Shown here: in pieces, positions 17,445 to 26,265 of the stretch | How positions within the stretch are numbered: position 1 is the first letter of the stretch | Layout: the number at the start of each line of letters is the position of its first letter | Assembly: GCA_009377605.1 (NCBI GenBank) | Contig: WHTT01000024.1 | Location: 1 to 64,000, forward strand | DNA from: Luteitalea sp. | GTDB lineage: Bacteria; Acidobacteriota; Vicinamibacteria; Vicinamibacterales; Vicinamibacteraceae | Reading direction: 5' to 3' | Length of the DNA: 64,000 bases | Notes under the pieces: model-generated | Seen by the model: only the letters and a program-made list of their open reading frames with translations | Told to the model about the DNA's origin: nothing | The model's database searches: none | Program-made: the position numbers and the translations under genes

Positions 17445-17830
17445 CGTTGTTTTCCATCGCTCTTCAAGGCTTCCCGCAGCCGCGACTCGAGCTCACCTGC
17501 CGTAAGCCCGAGCACGCGGGCGATCTCAGCAGCGGCCGCCAGATGCTCGTCCAGCTCGTCATGCCGCAACCTCGTGGCGAGGTCGGCGCCATCGGCCACA
17601 AACGACCCCTTGCCGTGCCGCGTCACGATCACGCCGTCGCGCTCCAGCTCGAAGTAGGCGCGCTTGACCGTGATCACGCTCACCTGCACCGTGGCCGCCA
17701 GCGCCCGGATCGATGGCAGCTCGTGCCCAGGCGGCCAGTCGCCGACGGCAATTCGGTGCCTGACTTGCTCCATGATCTGGAGATACATCGGGCGCCGATC
17801 GGCCTGGGAGATCAGCAGGTCACTGTGCAT
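17441..17830 (-). CDS. GntR-family repressor, YtrA subfamily
   Basis: The protein has 129 residues from the ATG at 17830; a GTG at 17851 is possible but falls beyond the operator. The winged helix at about 15-75 reads YLQIMEQVRHRIAVGDWPPG, then ELPSIRALAATVQVSVITVK and GVIVTRHGKGSFV. It ends with the short helical dimerisation segment that defines YtrA. It overlaps the ATPase start and should autoregulate the operon through the palindrome at 17823-17844. Confidence 0.9.
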   Translation of the reverse strand: MHSDLLISQADRRPMYLQIMEQVRHRIAVGDWPPGHELPSIRALAATVQVSVITVKRAYFELERDGVIVTRHGKGSFVADGADLATRLRHDELDEHLAAAAEIARVLGLTAGELESRLREALKSDGKQR

Positions 17831-17844
17831 GTTAATATGCACAG
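17823..17844. promoter_or_regulatory. Operator-like palindrome at the YtrA-type gene start
   Basis: CTGTGCAT-GTTAAT-ATGCACAG is a perfect 8-bp inverted repeat with a 6-nt spacer. It overlaps the start codon of the GntR gene and is followed upstream by the AT-rich GTATAC. The position suits autorepression. Confidence 0.65.
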
Positions 17845-17982
17845 TATACACTGGATTGGAGCGATGGCAACCGTGAGGCTCGGGGGGTAGCGGTGAGCCC
17901 CTTCGGCGTCTTCGCGTCGATATCTGGAACCGTTGCCTCGGGTGAACGTATGTGATTGGATCCCGAGTGAGCGGGAGCTTCG

Positions 17983-20547
17983 ATGATCTTGTTCGAAACC
18001 CTACTCCAGGACCTCCGTTATGGCGCGCGCACGCTGCGGCGCAATGCGGGCTTCACGGCCGTGTCGATTTTGGCGTTGGCGCTCGGGATCGGCGTCAACA
18101 CAGCCGTCTTCACCGCCTATAAGGCGTTCATCGCGCGGCCGCTCGATGCGCGCGACCCCGACACGCTGGTCAACTTTTCGTTGCGCCTCCAGTCTGGCGC
18201 GACCAACGCGAGATTCAGCTACCCGGATTACGAAGCCTATCGGGACCGTCTCCAGTCGTTCAGCGGCGTCATCGCGTTTTCGATCGAACAACTGACGCTC
18301 ACGGATGCGGGTGCCGCTATCGCCCGGCGCAGCGCGGAGAACGGGTCTCTGATGGGAAGACTCGGGCTGCTGAGTCCGTCCGCCAGCAACAAAGAGGTCG
18401 CCAGTGCCTTCATTGTTTCGGAGAATTACTTCTCGGTGCTCGGCGTGGTGCCCGTGCGGGGCCGCGCCTTCGACGGCATCAGTCTGTCTGAGCTCGCCAC
18501 GTCGCCCTCAGTGCTGATCAGCGAGAACTACTGGCAGCGACGCTTCGCAGGCGATCCCGCGGTGTTGGGGAAGAGCATTCGCCTCAATGGTGGCGCCTTC
18601 ACCATCATCGGGATCACGCCGGCCAACTTCACTGGCACGAGCGTGGCCGTGCCCAACTTCTGGCTGCCGCTCAGTCTCTATCCGCTGGTGCATCCTGACA
18701 GCAGCCGCCTGCGGGACCGCGAAGACTTGTGTTGTCGCCTGTTCGGCCGTCTCGCGCCGGGCGTCAGCATGAGCGAGGCGCAGGCAGAGACGACTGTGCT
18801 GGCCTCTCACCTGAGAGCGCTGCACGAGCCCGACTCCGAGCTGAGGAAAGACGTGAGCGCGGTGATTTCGCCCGGCTCGCCCTTGCCGGGGATCAGCGCC
18901 AGCCTGAGGCTGACCATCGTTTTGATCATGCTCGCGGCGGGCATGGTGCTGATCATCGCCTGCGCCAACGCCGCCGGTCTGCAACTGGCGCGTGCGACCG
19001 CGCGTCAGCAGGAGCTCGGCATGCGTCTCTCGCTCGGCGCCAGCCGATCGCGTCTGATTCGGCAGTTGGTGACCGAAAGCACGCTGCTGGGCGTGCTGGC
19101 GGGCTCGCTTGCGCTTCCTGTGACCTGGACGATGCTGCATCTGGCGGCCACCAAAGCGGCCGAAGAGCTGCCAGCCGAGTACACGCTTATCTTCGATGTG
19201 AGCCCCGACATCAAAGTCTTCGCGTACGTCCTGGCGATTTCCGTGCTTGCGGGCATGCTGTTCGGGCTCGCGCCGGCGATGGCGAGCTCCCGCTCCGCCC
19301 TGTTCTCGATCACCCGAGGAACGGGCACGTCGCTCGTGCGCAGCAGACTGCGTCATGGCCTCATTGCCGCCCAGGTCGCCGTCTCGCTGACACTGATGAT
19401 TGCCGGCGGCCTGTTGGTGCGCAGCGCCAGTCAGGCGCTCAGCATGGACACGGGCTACGACGGCGAGCGCGTCATCAATGTGAGTCTGCAATTCCCCGAG
19501 GAGCGGACCTACACCGCCGACTACAGGGCGGCCCTCGTGCGCGACATTCGCAGCCGTCTCACGGCACTGCCCGGAGTGGCAGCGATGACCAGTGCGCGAG
19601 CGCCGAACGACAACGGCGGGCGCCGCGCCGCGGTGTCACTGGATGGCGAAGCGCCGTCACCCCACAATATGCGCGCGACGCTCTATTACACGTGGGTGCA
19701 GCCGAACTACTTCGAGACGCTGGGCATTCCCCTTTCCCGGGGCCGCGGCTTTCGAGCACAGGCCGGACCGCCGGACCACGCCGTGATCCTCAGTGAATCC
19801 GCCGCGCGGCGCCTCTGGCCGGAACAAAACCCGCTCGGCCGCAGCGTGCGCCTTGGGACCGACGGACAATTCCAAGGCAAAGGTGAACTGTTGCCCGACG
19901 GCCCGACTTGGCAAGTCATCGGCGTGGCCCGCGACACACGCGGCGTCACGCTCGATGGCAGCGACTCCCAACAGATCTACGTCCCGCTGCCGGAGGACCG
20001 ACTCCAGGATTACCCGATTCTCCTGCGGACGAACGCGGATCCAACCCTGGTGATGCGCGCGATGGAACCGGCGATCGCGGCGGTCGACCCTGGAGTGAGC
20101 GTCACAACCTCGACGCTGCAGGCGATGCTTCGCCGCACGGACGCGTTTCTCATCGCGAGCATGTCAGCCGCGATCGCGTCCAGCATCAGCCTGTTCGGGC
20201 TCCTGCTTGCCTCGATGGGGATCTACAGCACCGTCAGCTACGACGTCGTCCTTCGCGCGCGCGAAGTGGGCATCCGCATGGCGATCGGCGCTCAGAAGCG
20301 CCACGTGCTGGCCCTGGTGATGCGAGGGAGTCTCCGTCCCGTGGTCGCCGGATTACTCCTCGGGATGGTGCTAGCTGTTGGCGCGTCGCACCTGCTGCGA
20401 GGTGTGCTCTATGGCCTCGGCGCCGTCGATGTGGTCTCCTTCGCGGGCGCGTCCTTGCTGTTCCTGACCATTGCGCTTGCCGCGAGCTGGCTGCCATCCC
20501 GGCGAGCGATGCGCGTCGATCCGCTCGTGGCGCTCAGACATCAGTAG
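17983..20547 (+). CDS. ADOP-type ABC permease (MacB/FtsX-like, duplicated)
   Basis: The protein has 854 residues. It starts MILFETLLQDLRYGARTLRR, the standard ADOP opening. The first membrane helix is VSILALALGIGVNTAVFTAY, then comes a large periplasmic MacB core domain (VVPVRGRAFDGI, ILISENYWQRRF). FtsX domains lie at about 305-420 and 735-845. Both contain the ARQQELGMRLSLGASRSRLI / AREVGIRMAIGAQ type motif, and the protein ends RRAMRVDPLVALRHQ. The lack of an adjacent ATPase is normal for the family. A PadR regulator follows. Substrate unknown. Confidence 0.95.
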   Translation: MILFETLLQDLRYGARTLRRNAGFTAVSILALALGIGVNTAVFTAYKAFIARPLDARDPDTLVNFSLRLQSGATNARFSYPDYEAYRDRLQSFSGVIAFSIEQLTLTDAGAAIARRSAENGSLMGRLGLLSPSASNKEVASAFIVSENYFSVLGVVPVRGRAFDGISLSELATSPSVLISENYWQRRFAGDPAVLGKSIRLNGGAFTIIGITPANFTGTSVAVPNFWLPLSLYPLVHPDSSRLRDREDLCCRLFGRLAPGVSMSEAQAETTVLASHLRALHEPDSELRKDVSAVISPGSPLPGISASLRLTIVLIMLAAGMVLIIACANAAGLQLARATARQQELGMRLSLGASRSRLIRQLVTESTLLGVLAGSLALPVTWTMLHLAATKAAEELPAEYTLIFDVSPDIKVFAYVLAISVLAGMLFGLAPAMASSRSALFSITRGTGTSLVRSRLRHGLIAAQVAVSLTLMIAGGLLVRSASQALSMDTGYDGERVINVSLQFPEERTYTADYRAALVRDIRSRLTALPGVAAMTSARAPNDNGGRRAAVSLDGEAPSPHNMRATLYYTWVQPNYFETLGIPLSRGRGFRAQAGPPDHAVILSESAARRLWPEQNPLGRSVRLGTDGQFQGKGELLPDGPTWQVIGVARDTRGVTLDGSDSQQIYVPLPEDRLQDYPILLRTNADPTLVMRAMEPAIAAVDPGVSVTTSTLQAMLRRTDAFLIASMSAAIASSISLFGLLLASMGIYSTVSYDVVLRAREVGIRMAIGAQKRHVLALVMRGSLRPVVAGLLLGMVLAVGASHLLRGVLYGLGAVDVVSFAGASLLFLTIALAASWLPSRRAMRVDPLVALRHQ

Positions 20548-20662
20548 CCTGTCTTAACGGTTCTTCTCGCCCTCGTCCCAGACATCCAGCTCAACAGCAC
20601 CAGGGTCGCCGGTCCGGTTGGTCTCCTTCGCTGGCGGAACCCGCCAGAGGCTGGTTTCGTAT

Positions 20663-20685
20663 GATATCTTGTGTGACCAGATATC
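20663..20685. promoter_or_regulatory. Operator-like inverted repeat upstream of PadR gene
   Basis: GATATCT-N9-AGATATC is a perfect 7-bp inverted repeat lying 11 nt before the chosen PadR start codon. PadR repressors bind dyads with an 8-10 nt spacing near their own promoters. The fit is good, but binding is inferred. Confidence 0.6.
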
Positions 20686-20695
20686 TGCCTCTAAC

Positions 20696-21100
20696 ATGAC
20701 TCTCGTGACACCTGACGCTGATCGCGCCGACGACCGGAAGGGCATCCTGAGGGAGCTCAAGCGGGGATCGCTGGAGCTGATCGTTCTCCACCTGCTCTCG
20801 CTCTCTCCGGGTGAGGCCTATGGCTACGAGATCGTCACGAAGCTCCCCGCGCAGACCGACGGGGCCCTCGAAGTGACAGACGGCACGCTCTACCCGGTCC
20901 TGTACCGGCTGGAGCGGGCCGGGTACGTCGACGTGCGCTGGGATACGCCGAAGCGCGGCGTGCCGCGGAAGTACTACCGGCTCACCGCGGAGGGCCGAGT
21001 CGAGCTCGCACGGCTCACGCGCGAGTGGACGACGTTCGCGGAGGCGATGACGCGCCTGCTTGGTCAACAGCCGGGTGCCACATCGGAGACGACAGAATGA
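20696..21100 (+). CDS. PadR-family transcriptional regulator
   Basis: The protein has 134 residues from the ATG at 20696. The winged helix reads ILRELKRGSLELIVLHLLSL, GEAYGYEIVTKL, the PadR hallmark LEVTDGTLYPVLYRLERAGY, and RGVPRKYYRLTAEGR. Its stop overlaps the start of a HAAS/RDD protein (ATGA), a pairing common for this family. It probably represses its own operon through the dyad at 20663-20685, and perhaps the ADOP permease gene just upstream. Confidence 0.92.
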   Translation: MTLVTPDADRADDRKGILRELKRGSLELIVLHLLSLSPGEAYGYEIVTKLPAQTDGALEVTDGTLYPVLYRLERAGYVDVRWDTPKRGVPRKYYRLTAEGRVELARLTREWTTFAEAMTRLLGQQPGATSETTE

Positions 21101-21728
21101 CTACTACGACCAGTGCCATGACCGAACAGGAGCACTACATCAGCCAGGTCGTCGACTGTCTGCCGCAGGCCTCGCGTCTGCGCGCGAGCATCGCGATGGA
21201 GCTGCGCGACAACCTGCAGGCGCGCGTCGAGAGCGGACAGCCGGTTGACGAGGTCCTGCGGCAGCTCGGCGATCCGGTGGCGCTCGCCGAGTCGTATCTT
21301 GCCGCGGTGCCGCTCGTCAGCGCGCCGTTCTGGAGCCGGGCCGCCGCGAAGATCATCGACGTCATCGCGATCGCGTTCGTTGTCGGCCCCATCGCCGGTC
21401 TGGTCGCGCTGCTCGTGCGTGCCGAGTGGGTTCCGCTCCTCATCGTGATGATCATCTTCCTCGGTGGCAGCGTGCTGTTCGGCGCCTACACGACGCTGTC
21501 CGAGTGGGCCTTCGGCCAGACGCTCGGCAAGCTCGCGCTCGACCTGCGTGTCGTTCGCGAGTCGGGTGCCCGCATCAGCCTGGCACAATCGGCCGTGCGC
21601 CAGCTTCCGATGCTCTTGAACATCTATTGATCGATGTCTTCTTCGCGCTCTTCACCGAGCAGAGCCAGCGTGCCTTCGAGCTCCTCTCCAAGACGCGTGT
21701 GGTTGTCGCCGCCGACGATCACGCGTGA
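21097..21728 (+). pseudogene. HAAS + RDD membrane protein with a frameshift
   Basis: The N-terminal HAAS-like segment (QASRLRASIAMELRDNLQAR, then LRQLGDPVALAESYLA) is followed by an RDD domain: RAAAKIIDVIAIAFVVGPIA, two membrane helices and FGQTLGKLALDLRVV. The frame stops after QLPMLLNIY at 21630. In the -1 frame the protein continues without a gap as LIDVFFALFTEQSQRAFELL and SKTRVVVAADDHA to 21728, which is the normal end of an RDD protein. A single-base change near 21625-21629 explains this. Either the gene is recently broken or the base call is wrong. Confidence 0.75.
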
Positions 21729-21782
21729 ACGCGGCTGTTGGATCTTGGAAGCGCGCTGTCAACGAGCCTGGCCGGGTACCTG

Positions 21783-22778
21783 TCAAGCGGGAAGTTGCTG
21801 ACTCAGATGGCACCGCTGTAGCAGCCGTTCGCCTAGTTCTACAAAGTTTCTCCTCGCTTCCGCCACGGCCTTCGTGTGTGCGCCGATGGCTCCGTCAGCG
21901 GCCGTGAGATGAAACATTGGCTTCCGCGCTTCCTGCGCCATCGGCATCAGGCTTCGGTAGTGCTTCACCCGGGCGAGGAGGTGGCCGTTTGACATAACAG
22001 GAGCCGATTCTCCAAGCACTTCACGACTGTAGTCCTCGGGGATACGCTTTTCCCACCGCTCGTAGGCACGAACGGGTCGATTCAGCCGCTCCGCGTGTTG
22101 CATGATGATGTAACCTGCTGGCTGAATGTGCCCGGCTGGTAGTTCAAGCGCCGGATCGGGATTCAGTTCAATCCGAATATGCCAGTCCTCGCGCCAGCGA
22201 CGAATCATTGGGCCGAGGTTCTTCAGCCCTTGGAGCGAGAACAGATCCGGGACCAGCGGAATGGCCAGGTAGTCGGACGCAACGAGCGCAGCTCGATTGA
22301 TCGCGCCAAGATTAGGGCCGAGATCGACAAGCACGAACTCGGCGCCATGACTCCGTGCTCCATGCTGCAGCACCCGCCAGAACGCAGACATGACGCGAAA
22401 CGCACGCTCCTGCCGGTCAAGGCATCGTGGCCACTGCTGCGACAGCTCGTCTTCGAATCGCGCAAGGGCGAGATCGCCAGGCAGCAAGCCCAAGCCACCG
22501 GCAATATCTTCCACATGAGGCTTTTCGACGATATCGCCGGTTCCCTTGAGCAACGGCTCGATCGCGCCGAAGACAGTCCTGGCATGAGGACTATCAGACC
22601 AGAGCTGCTCCAGTCGATCTTCGTCCAGGAATGCAGCCGTGAGATTCGCCTGCGGGTCGAGGTCAGCGACCAGGATACAATGCCGCTGATCCCGGTACAT
22701 CCAGGCGAGATGGTACACAAGAGACGTCTTTCCTACGCCTCCCTTGTTGTTGAAGAATGCGATGACAGGGACTCTCAC
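21783..22778 (-). CDS. ParA/Soj-type AAA ATPase
   Basis: The protein has 331 residues. The deviant Walker A is FNNKGGVGKTSLVYHLAWM. VADLDPQANLTAAFL (switch I) and AEFVLVDLGPNLGAINRAAL (Walker B region) are typical of ParA/MinD-like ATPases. The C-terminal third (ESAPVMSNGHLLARVKHYRS) resembles chromosome-encoded ParA-like proteins that lack a ParB partner. The start overlaps the stop of the AlbA_2 gene (ATGA), and no parB or parS is visible. A partition role is therefore less likely than a role with its partner. Confidence 0.85.
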   Translation of the reverse strand: MRVPVIAFFNNKGGVGKTSLVYHLAWMYRDQRHCILVADLDPQANLTAAFLDEDRLEQLWSDSPHARTVFGAIEPLLKGTGDIVEKPHVEDIAGGLGLLPGDLALARFEDELSQQWPRCLDRQERAFRVMSAFWRVLQHGARSHGAEFVLVDLGPNLGAINRAALVASDYLAIPLVPDLFSLQGLKNLGPMIRRWREDWHIRIELNPDPALELPAGHIQPAGYIIMQHAERLNRPVRAYERWEKRIPEDYSREVLGESAPVMSNGHLLARVKHYRSLMPMAQEARKPMFHLTAADGAIGAHTKAVAEARRNFVELGERLLQRCHLSQQLPA

Positions 22779-23965
22779 GGCCTTCTCCTGAGGGTAGCAA
22801 GCACTGCAGTGGGTTGAACGTCGAACTCGAGCGGAGGGTTGCCGTTCTTTTCAAGCTCCCGCCGCGCGATTGCAATTCCCACTCCGAATCGCTGCACAAA
22901 CCCAAGGGTCCTCATCGCCTCGGCGATGAGCGGGTTTCGGTAGTCACTCACATACGGCTCGCCGAAGTTCTCAGCCGTTACCTGACCGTAGGGTCCTCCA
23001 GGGCTGTGAACCTCGATCCGGTCGTCGAACCAGTACACACGAACCGGAGCGCCTGTGCCTTCGTAGTTGCGATGCATGACGGCGTTGCGAATAATCTGCT
23101 GCAGCGCTGCGAGAGGGTACGCTGGCACGCGAACCTCTGTCTCGTGGCTCGTGAAATCGACTGTAACCTCGTTGTGTGCCTTGATCACATCGTCAACCCC
23201 GCGAAGGACGTCGGCAAGACGCCCGGAGAGTAGCTTCTCGTCTCTCACGGAGTCGCTCAATTCTGTGCCAGCGAACCGCACGAACTGCACGTACGCACCC
23301 GGCATCCATGCGGTCGAGTCGATTCCCGCTACCAACAGGCCAGCGTATGTGGGGCTGCCGCCCGGTCCCTGGAAATGGATGGCTCGAAGTTGGTGCTCAA
23401 TCGGCCGGCGGTTCTCCGCGAGCACGTCAGGATCGATAGCCGCTGGCAAATACTCGTCGCGCAGGTACCCGACGTCCAAGTCTGATAAGGTGGCGCCAAC
23501 CGTCTCTCTGGCGTCGAACGGTAGGTTGAAGCCACGCTGTCGTTCAACCAACTGCCGTTCTTCATCCCCGGTCGCGGTTGCACGCCTCGGCCCTACCCGT
23601 ATGCAAACCCGACCGCGGTAACGGACAGGAAGCGTCCGAGACGGCTGCACTATCGCCACCGCAAGCTCGCATCCGACGATCACACGTTTCTGTACGATCA
23701 TGGACGGTAAGGGCAGGATTGTCCCGTCATCGCGCATCTGAGCAAGCGAAATGAGCAGCTTGTCGGTGATCGGCTCCCCTGCACAAGAGCCGTCATTCCT
23801 CACGCCGATGAACAGCACGCCTGGCTTGGCATGGCCAGGCATGTCGTTTGCGAAGGCGCAGATCGCTTCATGGATCTTGTCTGGATCCGACAGCGACTGT
23901 TTCCGCTCGACTCGGTCAGATTCGATCTCGGTCAGGAGCTGTTCCAGCTGCTCGTCGGTCAGCAT
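22775..23965 (-). CDS. AlbA_2 (Schlafen-type) protein with GHKL-like C-terminal domain
   Basis: The protein has 396 residues from the ATG at 23965, which has a strong GCGGGGG leader. AlbA_2 domain: ESDRVERKQSLSD, IHEAICAFANDM, KPGVLFIGVRNDG and the RGRVCIRVGPRR loop. The C-terminal part has the histidine-kinase-like ATPase_4 signature: IRNAVMHRNYE (N box), RIEVHSPGGP (G1) and VQRFGVGIAIARREL. These ATP-dependent DNA-binding regulators occur widely in accessory DNA. It is coupled to a ParA-like ATPase. No HTH partner is seen. Confidence 0.88.
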   Translation of the reverse strand: MLTDEQLEQLLTEIESDRVERKQSLSDPDKIHEAICAFANDMPGHAKPGVLFIGVRNDGSCAGEPITDKLLISLAQMRDDGTILPLPSMIVQKRVIVGCELAVAIVQPSRTLPVRYRGRVCIRVGPRRATATGDEERQLVERQRGFNLPFDARETVGATLSDLDVGYLRDEYLPAAIDPDVLAENRRPIEHQLRAIHFQGPGGSPTYAGLLVAGIDSTAWMPGAYVQFVRFAGTELSDSVRDEKLLSGRLADVLRGVDDVIKAHNEVTVDFTSHETEVRVPAYPLAALQQIIRNAVMHRNYEGTGAPVRVYWFDDRIEVHSPGGPYGQVTAENFGEPYVSDYRNPLIAEAMRTLGFVQRFGVGIAIARRELEKNGNPPLEFDVQPTAVLATLRRRP

Positions 23966-24211
23966 GCAACCCCCGCCTCGGAGGCCATGCCTCGTGAAGC
24001 GGCCCAAACGGGTACCACCACGCCCACGCGCTGGCCGAGCTGCCGAACGTTATCGTCCCAGATATTAAGGCAAACCTTCACGAGCCCAGTATAGGTGCAA
24101 ATAAGAACGCCTCTAGCACGCGCGACGGGGGGCCATCTAGCCTGGTGCGCAACCATGCTCAAGGCCAAGGTGGTGATGGCCGAAGGAGTGGTGGTCCGTC
24201 ATGGTTAGCAT

Positions 24212-24248
24212 TTCGACTATTTCAAGCATCTTCGAAATGTGGTAAATA
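24212..24248 (+). promoter_or_regulatory. Promoter with putative GntR operator, FG-GAP operon
   Basis: The -35-like TTTCAA (24220-24225), a 17-nt spacer and TAAATA (24243-24248) overlap two TTCGA elements 19 nt apart (24212 and 24231). The promoter at 27136-27172 has exactly the same layout, and the GntR gene lies between the two. The transcript leader would be about 95 nt. Confidence 0.6.
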
Positions 24249-24348
24249 CGGGAGCTCCGTCAACGAGGGGGGCGGCCCGAGGAGGGGAGTCATGACGCCC
24301 CCGTGGTTCATTCGGCTCGGCGCGCCTGGTAGTCGGGAGACCTTCCAG

Positions 24349-26265
24349 ATGAACAACACCCGCCGCTCATCGGTTGCCATCATTGCCACGCTCTCGACAT
24401 TAGGAGCGGTAGTCGCCGCGCAGAACTATCAGACGGAGACGACGTATCAGGGAACCTCGCTCGCGGGCTGGCGCGTCGTCGGCGACGCTGCCTGGCGCGC
24501 CGAGAACGGCGAATACGTCGGGGCGCTGAAGGGTCCTGGAGGCGGATGGCTGATGCTCGACAAGTCGCTGCAGGACGTTGGCGTCTTCGCGCGCTTCCGC
24601 TGTACCGGAGGCTGCAAAACCGGTGTCCTGCTCCGCGCCGAGAAGACCGCGAACGGTACCAAAGGCATTTACGTCGCGCTCGCTGGCGACGAGCCAGGTA
24701 GCTATGCGGTGACGCTCGATTCGAACGGCAAGGAGCTCTCACGAGAGAGACTCCGGCCCGCCGGAGGCCAGATGCGCTTCGCTCCTCCAGCGACCAGTCC
24801 CCCTGAGGGCGGCGGTGCGAGCCGCGGTGCAGGCGGCGGGCGCGGCTCAGAGCCGACCGGGCTTCCTATCGTCCCGCCCGTCGGCGGACTCCACGCGGAC
24901 GACTGGAATCTTGCTGAAGTCCTGCTCGATGCGAGCATCGTCCGAGCGTTTCTGAACGAGGTCGCGGTTCCGGGCGGTGCGGCGGACGAGACCCTCGGAC
25001 GTTTCGGCGCAATCGGCTTCTACGTCGGAGGCACGGGTGAAGTGCGGTACACGGATGTTGCAACCAGCGATCTTGCCATCAAGACGTTGCCCGCCGAAGA
25101 GGTATCGCGGAATTTCCGAATGCAGCGCCTCACTGACTTCTATTACAGCTGGGGTGCGGCGGTAGGTGACTTCAATCAGGATGGCGTCTCTGACATTGCT
25201 GCGGGTCCGTATTTCTACGCGGGACCGACATATACGACCTTCCGGGAAATCTACCCGGCGCAAACGGTCAACCCTTCAACGGAGTACCCGGCCGACTGCA
25301 TGCAGAGCTTCGCGGGCGATTTCACGGGCGACGGCTGGGACGACGTGATCTGCATGGGTGCCATAGGGCAGCCGCTGCATCTCTATGTGAATCCAAAAGG
25401 GGAGCCTCGGCGGTGGGACATGGTCGATGTGCTGCCGCAAGTGCGGAAGGAAGTTTCCGTGATGAGAGACATCGATGGCGACGGTGAGCCTGAGTATGTC
25501 TACGGCGACGGCGAATTTCTCCGATTCGCCAAACCTGATCCTACGAACCCCACAGGACAGTGGAAGGTCCACGACATCTCGACTCAGGGCCCCTGGGGAG
25601 CTGGGCATGGTCTCGGCGTCGGCGACATCAACGGCGACAATCGGGAGGACGTTGTCGATCCGTATGGCTGGTGGGAGCAGCCCTCAGCCGGTGCAGCGAG
25701 TGGCGTCTGGACGTATCACCCTGAGGCGTTCGCGAGATGGACCGGTCATGCCGGGCCGGGCGGAGGCGAGATGGGTGTCTATGATGTGAACGGCGACGGG
25801 CTCACCGACGTGGTCACTGTGCTCCAGGCGCACGGGTTTGGTCTGGCGTGGTTCGAGCAGAAGCGAGATGCGTCGGGGAAGCGCACCTTCCAGCGGCACT
25901 CGATTGTCGATAACTTCGCTTCGGAGAATGCGGGCGACGTGACGATTTCGGAAATGCACGGATCGACCGTTGCTGACGTCGACGGTGACGGCATTCCAGA
26001 CTTCATCGTCGGCAAGCGACACTGGTCGCATTTGGACAACTATTCGGATCCGGATCCGTACGGCGCACCGGTGCTCTATCTATTTCGCACAGTGCGTGAC
26101 GCGAAAGCGCCGGGCGGTGCGGCTTTCGTACCCGAGCTCGTGCACAACCGATCAGGTGCAGGAAACGCCGTGACGGCCGAGGACATCGACAAGGATGGCC
26201 GGATGGATATCGTGACTTCCACGAACCGCGGTTTGTTCCTGTTCTCGGGACGGCCACGCACGTGA
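24349..26265 (+). CDS. Secreted DUF1080-like + FG-GAP/VCBS repeat protein
   Basis: The protein has 638 residues. The ATG at 24349 is chosen because it starts a signal peptide (SSVAIIATLSTLGAVVAAQ). A concanavalin-like DUF1080 domain fills about 30-265, with a proline/glycine-rich insert near 140-175. Calcium-binding propeller repeats follow: GDFNQDGVSDIAAGP, GDFTGDGWDDVICMG, DIDGDGEPEYVYGDG, YDVNGDGLTDVVTV and ADVDGDGIPDFIVGK. It is probably an exported carbohydrate-binding or -cleaving protein. The stop overlaps the GntR start (GTGA). Confidence 0.88.
   Translation: MNNTRRSSVAIIATLSTLGAVVAAQNYQTETTYQGTSLAGWRVVGDAAWRAENGEYVGALKGPGGGWLMLDKSLQDVGVFARFRCTGGCKTGVLLRAEKTANGTKGIYVALAGDEPGSYAVTLDSNGKELSRERLRPAGGQMRFAPPATSPPEGGGASRGAGGGRGSEPTGLPIVPPVGGLHADDWNLAEVLLDASIVRAFLNEVAVPGGAADETLGRFGAIGFYVGGTGEVRYTDVATSDLAIKTLPAEEVSRNFRMQRLTDFYYSWGAAVGDFNQDGVSDIAAGPYFYAGPTYTTFREIYPAQTVNPSTEYPADCMQSFAGDFTGDGWDDVICMGAIGQPLHLYVNPKGEPRRWDMVDVLPQVRKEVSVMRDIDGDGEPEYVYGDGEFLRFAKPDPTNPTGQWKVHDISTQGPWGAGHGLGVGDINGDNREDVVDPYGWWEQPSAGAASGVWTYHPEAFARWTGHAGPGGGEMGVYDVNGDGLTDVVTVLQAHGFGLAWFEQKRDASGKRTFQRHSIVDNFASENAGDVTISEMHGSTVADVDGDGIPDFIVGKRHWSHLDNYSDPDPYGAPVLYLFRTVRDAKAPGGAAFVPELVHNRSGAGNAVTAEDIDKDGRMDIVTSTNRGLFLFSGRPRT

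Noticed and set aside
21097-21728. Programmed -1 frameshift in the RDD gene
   Set aside because: No X-XXY-YYZ slippery heptamer or obvious downstream stem at 21620-21650; a plain indel or sequencing error is simpler.
21783-22778. Plasmid or chromosome partition locus
   Set aside because: The ParA-like gene has no ParB or parS-like repeats; its partner is an AlbA_2 protein.
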